This document shows positions 57,225 to 64,000 of a stretch of 64,000 nucleotides of DNA, one piece after another (within the stretch, counting starts at the first letter, position 1; each line of letters starts with the position of its first letter). The stretch comes from Zasmidium citrigriseum. Lineage: Eukaryota > Ascomycota > Dothideomycetes > Mycosphaerellales > Mycosphaerellaceae. The translations under genes were made by a program, and so were the position numbers. Location: NCBI GenBank assembly GCA_002786025.1, contig NHNW01000028.1, positions 186,001 to 250,000 on the forward strand, given 5' to 3'. A model generated the notes under the pieces. The model ran no database searches and had not been told where the DNA came from. It saw nothing but the letters and a program-made list of their open reading frames with translations.

Positions 57225-57481
57225 TGTTAGACGAGTACGGGTCTTACTAAGAGGCTAGCTTCTTCTATACTTCTTTTTAGGTTAATATATAGCTAGTATA
57301 TAGCTTCTACGGTAGAATATTAGGTGTCTTAGTAGCTACTAGTTAATATCCGAGGCTAGTATTCGGATGCTAAGTTATATCGACCTTATTTGTGTATATT
57401 AGATCGGTCGATAGCTAAAGAATCGACCTTATGGTTCATTTCATGTATCACATCGCCCCCTATGCACGTGCTCGCTCATCA
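57225..57481 (+). repeat. Right LTR, 257 bp, mosaic in the opposite sense
   Basis: Offsets 1-134 (to 57358) are RIP-like, and offsets 145-257 (57369 onward) are unmutated. The intact part includes a CACGTG palindrome at 57465-57470 and lies just upstream of the next gene's start codon. Confidence 0.92.
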
Positions 57482-57486
57482 GGTCG
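57482..57486. repeat. Target-site duplication, right copy (GGTCG)
   Basis: Perfect match to 49607-49611. It lies 62 bp before the ATG at 57548. Confidence 0.9.
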
Positions 57487-57547
57487 TCTTCCTCTTCGAC
57501 GGCCTGCCTGCGTACTCCGCTTATCGCGTCCATTAACTAGCACTACC

Positions 57548-59870
57548 ATGAACCAACCTTGTACGTCGCCCGCGTCTAACGACATGAGATGGTCATCGTC
57601 CATACTGATATGATATAGACGGGCAGTATCCGCCGCAACAGGCCGTCGCGTTCCCCTACGGCGCCAACAACACGTACCCGCCGCCACAGACCACGCCGTA
57701 CACATACCCCAACTCGCTCTCGCAACAACTGCAGCAGCAAGCACAGCCTGGTCCGCACCAGCAGCACCAGCAAAGCCAATACTTCCAGAGCCTGCCTCAG
57801 GGTGCCGCCGCGCCGAGACAGCCACCGCCGCAGCATCTGCAGCAGCAACGCCAACCGCAGCGTCCCTCGCTCCAGCACGATGCCGGGCCCTCGATTCCTT
57901 CGTCGCCTGGAAACGGCCCCGGTGCTCCACCGCCCATGCCCAACTCGCCGCCGGGGCCTAGCTACGACGAGGAGCATCTCATGAACGCGCTGAGGAGGGA
58001 GAACGAAGGGACGAATCAGAATCACAATCAGAATCAGGACGACAACGACAATGCGAATGATGACGACGAGGACAACGACGAACAGATGCAGGAGGGCAAC
58101 GAAGATGAGCCGGTCTATCAACTTGCGCCTCCTCCAGAGCAGATCTATCCGAATGAGGTCGAACTGGAGAAAGCAATGCACGCCTGGTCGCTGGAGCATG
58201 GGTATGAGCTTGTGCGAAGAGCGAGCAAGAAGAACGCGCGCGGCCAGCTCTACAAGCGCTACTTTCATTGCAGCAAGCATGGCAAGACATCCAACACCAA
58301 CAAGGCGCAAGAGAAGAACAAAGTACGTGTGAACCGCAAGAGTAACCGTATCGGCTGTCCCATGTCTTTGGCCGCGGTATCAGTCGATCCCCACGATCCT
58401 TCTGGCAACTGGCAGATTCGACACAGAAAAACGCATCACAATCACCCCGCGGTCGACGCGATCAAGTTGGCAGGACACCGGCGACGAGCTCGTATGGGCA
58501 ATGTCGAGAAAGTGGTTGATGGGCTTTTTGCGATCGACACCAACACGGGCGACGTGCTCAAGTTCCTTCAACGCACGAACCCCGATGGACTCTTCAACCG
58601 GACTGACGTCGCCAACATGAAGCTGAAGTGGAAGAAGTACGGAACATGTGCCCAGCGAGGAGAGGACAATACTGCCGACAAGTCGACTCCCGCATCCACC
58701 AAGACTGGCTTCCCATCCGCATGTCTTTCTTGCCGGGCTAAGAAGACCAAGTGCGACAGCGTTCGTCCCAGGTGCGGTCATTGTGCCAAGTCGAATCAGC
58801 AATGCCAGTACGACCACGATCCGCATCCTCGCGTTCCTCAACCTTCGCAAAACAACTCGACACCAACTACGGCTAGGCGGCAACCCAGCGTGCAGCAGCA
58901 GCAAACTCGCGATGATCATTCCCTGATGAGCCTCGATAACAGCACAGCGAACGTCGAACCTCCTGCGTTCCCGCCTACCATGTCCAACAACGCTCCCAAT
59001 CTCGCTCCGCAGAACGCATCGCAGGCCGAGCAGGTGCTTGCGATCATCGCCGACTTCCAGAAAGAGCATGTGACGCCTACGAAGCTGTCGCTCGATAGCT
59101 CAAGCGTCGCAGTCCTGGCGAACTCGACTTGTGGTAATGGTGATTCATACCGAGCCGTCATGCCACGCCCGTTCGCATTGAATATGGATTGGCGAACCTT
59201 CCGAGACAACTTCCAGGCTGCCGCTACTAAGGAGAACACGATCGACGTCCTCGTCGGCGAGAGGAAGGAGCCAGTCAAGCCGACTGGCGAGCTTTCTGTC
59301 GAAGATCACAATGAATACATCAAGCAACTCGCCATTTACAAGCGACGAAACGAGATGCTACGACTCGGGCTCAAGGAGTGTCTTGCGCCGAATCTCTGGA
59401 AAGGCCTGAGTGGCAAGCCTGCGCATGACCTTTGGGCTATCCTGGAAGACATGTGCATGCCCAGAGGCAGCGATCAAGCCTATCTGCGATTCCTCGAGCT
59501 TCAAAACGTAACGTTACAGCAATGTGGGAGCATCGAGAATTACATCTACACGTTCGAGAGCAGGATTCAGGACTATAATCAGCTCTCACACCACCACGAG
59601 ACGCGCCGAACGCCCGCTGCGCTCAATCAGAGTCACTCTGAACGATTGAAGAGATTGAATGGCGGGAACGGAACTTTCCCCGAAGAGATGTTGTGCTTCT
59701 TCTTCTTGAAAAACTTGGGCCCACAACATCAGAACTTGGCCACCAACTTGACCAAGAAGAACAACATTGGTGGGTTTGGATCGGGCGAGAGATTGGATTT
59801 CAAGCAGCTGGCTGCGTTGGTCAAGAGGGCGATCGATTGGGAAGCGTCACGAGCTGGTGCGCAGCGGTGA
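57548..59870 (+). CDS. FAR1-type / Zn2Cys6 / copia Gag-like fusion protein
   Basis: Exons 57548-57560 (13 nt, MNQP plus one base) and 57619-59870, with a 58-bp intron (gtacgt...atatag); 754 aa. The splice links MNQPYGQYPPQQ to a Gln/Pro-rich N-terminus of about 120 residues; without it the frame would start only at the ATG 57936. Domains in order: an acidic Asn/Asp/Glu stretch; a FAR1/WRKY-GCM1-like zinc domain at about 185-290 (FHCSKHG, RIGCPMS, RKTHHNHPAVD); a Zn2Cys6 cluster at about 375-405 with spacing C-2-C-6-C-6-C-2-C-6-C; and a C-terminal region at about 510-750 resembling copia Gag (UBN2), with DLWAILEDMC and ENYIYTFESRIQDY. A nuclear DNA-binding protein partly derived from mobile elements is inferred. 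It is intact and not RIP-mutated. Confidence 0.82.
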
Positions 59871-60567
59871 TCGAATTGGTGAGATTGTATATTTCAAGGC
59901 GAATGTCGATGTTGTATATGGTAGGAACGGACGGCGCCAGGGCGCAGGTCGCGGAGCAGTCGTGCTTGTGTAGTTGCAGCTTATCTGAACAGGATACCCC
60001 CACGCGTATCAGCCATTGTCTCAACATGTGCTAGTATGCACCACGTCGATGTCCAACCATCTCTAATATTGCCTTCGCGTGCGCCTGCCGGCGTGAAGAC
60101 AGGGCTGAGGACATCGCTTAGCTTGATGCATCTTCCAGCCATTCGTTCAAGCTGGACAACTGGACAACGCATCTCATGGGAGTATGCTTGCCAATCTGCT
60201 GTGTAACAAACGAAGCGAAGTTCGTCGATCTAGATCACGTACGAGAAGGATATTTGGTCGCGAGAAAGGATGCTCGATGCCACCAATCACAGGCACCTGT
60301 GAGGAATGGCACCAACGCGAGCATGTTCGCTTCTGATGACTGTATCGCTTGATGAAGCTTTCTCAATCGGCACGCCTGAGTGGATCCATTCGAGCTCACT
60401 AAAAATTACTAACCTCTTCAAGAAGCAGCCATGACCGTCTAGCCAGTAGCAAGTCTTCTCACTGTCTCAGCCCTCAGCCTCACTCACATCATCACGACCC
60501 TCTCCCAATAAATGAATACAGACATATAGTAAGCATCTGTCACCACTTGATCTCCCTGTCACACACA
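59871..60567. other. Intergenic, nothing recognised
   Basis: 3' flank of the fusion gene and promoter of the cupin gene. No frame of interest. Confidence 0.4.
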
Positions 60568-61227
60568 ATGCCCCTCCTCCAGCCCCTCGCCATCCCGCGA
60601 ACCACAGTCCACCACCAGAACCCCGTAGTCTACGAACCCGGCACAGCCGACTCCAGCTTCTACACAGCCGGAGGAAAATTCTTCGGCTCCCAAACAATCC
60701 CACCCGACAACAAATGGGCCGATGGAACCCGCTCTTTCATGGCCCCCATCTCCCACTTCCACCTCCTCCAATCCGAAACTTTCCATATAGCCTCCGGTCG
60801 TGGGGTATGGTACATAGGCCCCGACAAGAAAATCACCCTCTCTGCAGGACAAGACATCACAATCCCACCCTGCATCTCCCACCGTTTCGAAAACGTCCCT
60901 GGATCCACCGAACCCCTCGTCATTCAGTACCGCTATGACAAGCAGCGCTTCGCGATGGAAGAGCGCTTTTTTCGAAATGCGCTGACGTATTTGGATGATT
61001 GTCGGAAGGTTGGGAAAGAGGCGAGTTTATTGCAGTTGTGTGTTTTCTGTGCCGGGGCTTGGATGCCGCCGGATGTTGTGCCGTGTCCGAGGTTTATGGG
61101 GGAGTGGGGGAAGTGTGCGGTTAATGCGGTGGTAATGTGGGTGCTTGCGGGGGTTGGGTGGGTGGGTTTTGGGTATTGGGTTAGTTATGGGGAGTATTAT
61201 CGGCCTGAGGGGTGGAAGAGCGATTGA
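60568..61227 (+). CDS. Cupin-fold protein with C-terminal hydrophobic segment
   Basis: Single exon, 219 aa from ATG 60568. A single cupin barrel at about 40-130 shows ISHFHLLQSETFHIASGRGVWYIG, which resembles cupin motif 1 (the usual G(x)5HxH...E...G form is reduced), and DITIPPCISHRFENVPG, which resembles motif 2. The last 45 residues contain a Gly/Trp-rich hydrophobic stretch (VVMWVLAGVGWVGFGYWV) that may anchor it to a membrane. Function unknown; fungal relatives are uncharacterised. The stop codon is only 70 bp from that of the convergent transporter gene. Confidence 0.72.
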   Translation: MPLLQPLAIPRTTVHHQNPVVYEPGTADSSFYTAGGKFFGSQTIPPDNKWADGTRSFMAPISHFHLLQSETFHIASGRGVWYIGPDKKITLSAGQDITIPPCISHRFENVPGSTEPLVIQYRYDKQRFAMEERFFRNALTYLDDCRKVGKEASLLQLCVFCAGAWMPPDVVPCPRFMGEWGKCAVNAVVMWVLAGVGWVGFGYWVSYGEYYRPEGWKSD

Positions 61228-61297
61228 AAGATGGTGATGTGAAGGAAAGGGATGGGCGGAGTTGTGGTAGGGACTGTTGAATTGATATTGGGGTATA

Positions 61298-63057
61298 TTA
61301 GGTGGTGTGGATGAAGTCTGGCCTGTAGGATGTTGTTAGCGTTCGTCGCGATCAAGAGGATGGAATGGCTTACACTTTATCACCCAGGATATAAATCTCC
61401 TCCTGAGTCTTCCCTTCAACCAGATGATCTCTCTTGCCAGCCCTCTTCTGTTTGTTCTCCCATTGGAGAGCAAAGTGCGTAAAGATGCTTCCCCCGAATA
61501 GGAAGACAATGAAGTAGGCCAGAAGCACTGAATGGCCGATAGTATACTGCGGGCCATCCCAGGTTGGGTAGACGTTGCTTGCCATGATTCCGTTGAGGTT
61601 TCCCCATCCGATCACGAATCCTAGAGTGACGCCTCTCTTGTAGACACCTTCAACGTTGTTCGAGCACCAAGAGATGGTGTTGGCAATGGTTGGATCTTTG
61701 ACCATAGTCAGCATACACGGTGAGAGGAGACTACAAGATGAACTTACAGATTCCTAAGGCTCCAAAGAAGGTACCAGCGTACTTCACTCCTGGACTATGA
61801 GATCCCAGAAGCATTGAAAATCCAATGATCGCAAGTGTGGAAGTGCAGATATTGCACCAGCCCCTAGCTCGGGTCCTGTCGGCCACAAAACCAATGACAA
61901 CCGTCAAGACAGCCGCCGCAGCATATGGTGGCACAGACAGCAAGTTCGCTTCCGTGCTGCTATACTCCGGATTGAGCGACTTGATGATCGTAGGAATGAA
62001 CAGACTAAACGCATAAAGCGGTCCATCAGTTCCCATATAGATCACCGCAAAAGCCCAAGTCTTCCAATCCTTGACCGACTCCCAGAAGTAGGTCATCTTG
62101 AATGTCTCATGGTTCGCACTTGCCTGACCATCGATCTTGAGTCGTCTGATCACACGTTTGCGGTCGTCGTCTGAGAGGAACTTGGCTTCGTCTGGAAAGT
62201 CGTGCACCATCCAGTAGCTGATCACTCCGATGATGACTGTAGCGAGTCCTTCGAGAATGAAGATCCACGCCCAGCCTCTCTTGCCTCCGATGCCGTCCAT
62301 TTGTGCGATTGCTGCGGCGAGAAGTCCACCGAAAGATCCTGCTAGTGCAGCTGCGGAGAAGAATATTGCAGCACGGATGCCGAATTCGCTTCGTTTGTAC
62401 CAGCAGGAGAGGTAGTAGTTGACTCCGGGGAACAAGCTGCCGAATGACATTCACATCAGTTACCACCACATCCCGATCTAATATTGGTACTTACCCTGCC
62501 TCTGCCATGCCCAGGAAGAATCGCGCCGCAGCAAGGCCAGAGAAGTTGTGTACCAGACCCATCGTGGTCATGACAATACCCCATAGTACCATGATGAGAG
62601 GAATGAAGATCGAAGGGCGAAGGCGTTTCAGCAGGATGTTGGTCAGTGGCTCGAAGCCGGCGTAGGAGACGAAGAAGAGAGACAGTGCCGCCTGGTATTC
62701 GCCGGAGCTCATATTGAGGTCGTCAATGAGGCCATCAATCTTCGCGTTGCCAATGTTTGTCCGGTCTAAGAACGAGACCAGGTAGAGCAGTGTCAGCCAT
62801 GGTATAAGCTTCAGGTCAAGCTTCCACAGCAGCTTCCGCTCCTATGCCACGGCGCGTTAGACAAGGTCTTGTGTATGACAAGTCGTCTGGGCAGCGAGAC
62901 TCACGATCTGGGCGCGTTCTTCTTCCGTCTTGCCTTCATCCGGGTCTTCTATGTCGTCCAATGGCGCCTTCGCGACATGCTGAATGTTCTTCTCCTCGTC
63001 GCTCGGGCTGGCCGCGCCATCGCTCTCGAGCTTATCTATCCGGCCGTCTTTCTCCAT
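61298..63057 (-). CDS. MFS transporter of the anion:cation symporter (Dal5-like) family
   Basis: Exons (minus) 63057-62905, 62841-62495, 62436-61748, 61695-61374 and 61322-61298, with introns of 63, 58, 58, 52 and 51 bp, all GT-AG; 511 aa. Family marks: WLTLLYLVSFLDRTNIGNAKIDG in helix 1, FLGMAEAGLFPGVNYYLSCWY in helices 4-5, the loop HDFPDEAKFLSDDDR, and VIGWGNLNGIMASNVYP. The last tiny exon supplies the conserved end LGDKVPDFIHTT (compare LGDKRPDF). Without it the protein stops at an intron TAA. About 12 membrane helices. The family imports organic anions such as allantoate, vitamins and nicotinate; the substrate here is unknown. The cytosolic N-terminus is acidic and polar. Confidence 0.92.
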
Positions 63058-63856
63058 CTTGTAGATAAACAAAGAGAAAGAGAGAAAGTAGACAACAGAA
63101 ACAGAAAACGCGAGAAACAGCGGCTGAAAGTCTACCGACGATGATAAATCGGCCGTAGAGCTACATCATACACAGCAGGCGTCGCGCCTAAGCGATGGAG
63201 GATCGTCGCGGTGCGTTGATACGGCCTCGTGCGCCTGCGAGGGAGCGGCGGCGTGTGATTTGTCGCCGTCGCCAAGGATGGCGGACGAAGCAACCGCTTT
63301 CTCCCCACCAAACTTCGATCGCTATCAATGCCAAGCCCGGGGAAAGAGGGGAAGCCGGGGCCGGAGTTTCGCCTTCCTCTTCTTCTTCTTCCTTCTCGAC
63401 CTCACCTTTCCAATGTTCCCGGTCATCTCCAATAACGCAGTCCTGCATCCGATGGACATTGACGTATACCACGGAATCTCGCAGCTTTTCGAAACCAACA
63501 GCAGGAACCCTGCATCCAAGGGATCGATCAGCAGCCAGCAGGTCAGCAATAGTGCGAGATCGTTAATGTTCGCCTGCCATTACCGTTCTTCGAAGCTAAG
63601 GGCAACAAAGGATTGGATATTGTCCTTTCAACTAGAGATATGATCGACTAAACAGGCTACCGCTGCTTGGCCATGCCCTTGTTAGGATCAGATATCTGGA
63701 CCTAATATTTCAGTTCTGGAGCTTGGTGCTAATAATACTGGAGATCAACAGTTCTAACTCGCCCAACCGACTCGGTAAACGCCGTTGTCACAGCATTGTA
63801 ACACAGCTCACAAGTTATCGGAAATCTCTTCGATCTCTTCCTGCTACTGGAGCACT
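63058..63856. other. Intergenic
   Basis: Upstream region of the transporter gene and flank of the edge gene. Open frames at 63195-63643 run through CT-rich DNA (cttcttcttcttcc) and carry no family features. Confidence 0.4.
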
Positions 63857-63978
63857 CTACCATTCGATGCCGCACATAAGATATGTTATGGCTCCAAAGA
63901 TCGGCCCGCCGGCTTCAGACACAGGACCTTTGATGGAGTCCATGATTACCTGGATGCCTTCTGTGGCATCGCAGAAGC
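63857..63978 (-). CDS. Possible last exon of a gene running off the right edge
   Basis: A minus-strand frame of about 40 codons opens after a gaaag acceptor-like site at 63979 and ends at TAG 63857. It contains GFCDATEGIQVIMDSI and EAGGPIFGAITYLMCGIEW. Its composition looks like the end of a soluble enzyme, but I cannot name a family from so little. Confidence 0.25.
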
Positions 63979-64000
63979 CTTTCGAACGTCAGCGTCCACC

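Larger units (their letters stand above)
49612..57481 (+). mobile_element. Ty1/copia LTR retrotransposon, RIP-degraded, full length
   Basis: A 7870-bp element bounded by two 257-bp LTRs (49612-49868 and 57225-57481) that start TGT and end CA/TA, with a perfect GGTCG duplication on each side. A G-run (57217-57222) just before the right LTR fits a polypurine tract. The internal region reads on the plus strand as copia RT and RNase H, so the order is 5' LTR to 3' LTR. CpA and TpG dinucleotides are almost absent for more than 7 kb and internal stops are nearly all TAG or TAA, which is the mark of C-to-T change on both strands. All reading frames are broken, so it cannot move on its own. The integrase and Gag regions (50-53.9 kb) are too mutated for me to delimit. 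Confidence 0.93.

Noticed and set aside
57460..58310. Minus-strand frames of 156-244 codons
   Set aside because: Antisense to the Gln/Pro- and Asp/Asn-rich start of the fusion gene, whose codon repeats leave the opposite strand open.
1..64000. tRNA, rRNA, CRISPR array or bacterial operon features
   Set aside because: None seen. Introns, gene spacing and families are fungal, and no B-box-like word lies in a plausible tRNA context.

Overview
The window is nuclear DNA of a filamentous ascomycete (Pezizomycotina), probably a Dothideomycete. The evidence is short (about 48-125 bp) GT-AG introns with CTRAC/CTAAC branch sites, compact genes on both strands, fungal families (GH47, Dal5-like MFS, Irc20, Trm61, HsbA-like and CorA-like proteins), and one LTR retrotransposon mutated in the C-to-T/G-to-A style of repeat-induced point mutation (RIP). 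Species cannot be named from the sequence. No tRNA, rRNA or CRISPR array was recognised.

Layout. 1.7-9.8 kb is a housekeeping block: a type II membrane fucosyltransferase-like protein, the geranylgeranyltransferase-I beta subunit (cdc43) and a SNF2/RING helicase-ligase (Irc20-like). 10.3-25.7 kb is accessory: a secreted Gly/Ser-linker protein, a 12-bp minisatellite, a possible decayed gene, an uncharacterised fungal-family gene next to a caspase-like (C14) protein and a CorA-like two-helix membrane protein, a cluster of five diverged repeats whose ends are inverted, and an eight-exon Thr-rich secreted protein. 25.7-39.4 kb returns to conserved genes: trm61 divergent from gdb1, a small membrane protein, a secreted nucleoside hydrolase, a DJ-1/PfpI protein, a nuclear protein with SUMO-interaction-like motifs, and a RING-H2 protein.

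39.4-49.6 kb is gene-poor, with a small CxxC protein, a secreted Thr/Ser-rich protein, a GH47 family member that has lost active-site acids, and a small helical protein. 49612-57481 is a Ty1/copia retrotransposon with 257-bp LTRs and a perfect 5-bp target duplication. Its RIP-like tract starts and stops at the same offset inside both LTRs. Its right end lies 62 bp upstream of a gene that joins a FAR1-type DNA-binding region, a Zn2Cys6 cluster and a copia Gag-like domain. The window closes with a cupin protein, a Dal5-family transporter and possibly the last exon of another gene.

The main candidates for new biology are the mosaic RIP tract, the FAR1/Zn2Cys6/Gag-like fusion, the 3' accessory ORF of the retrotransposon, the active-site-less GH47 protein, and the caspase-like gene with its neighbours. 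Splice junctions were placed by eye from donor, branch and acceptor signals and reading frame; where a junction is uncertain this is stated.
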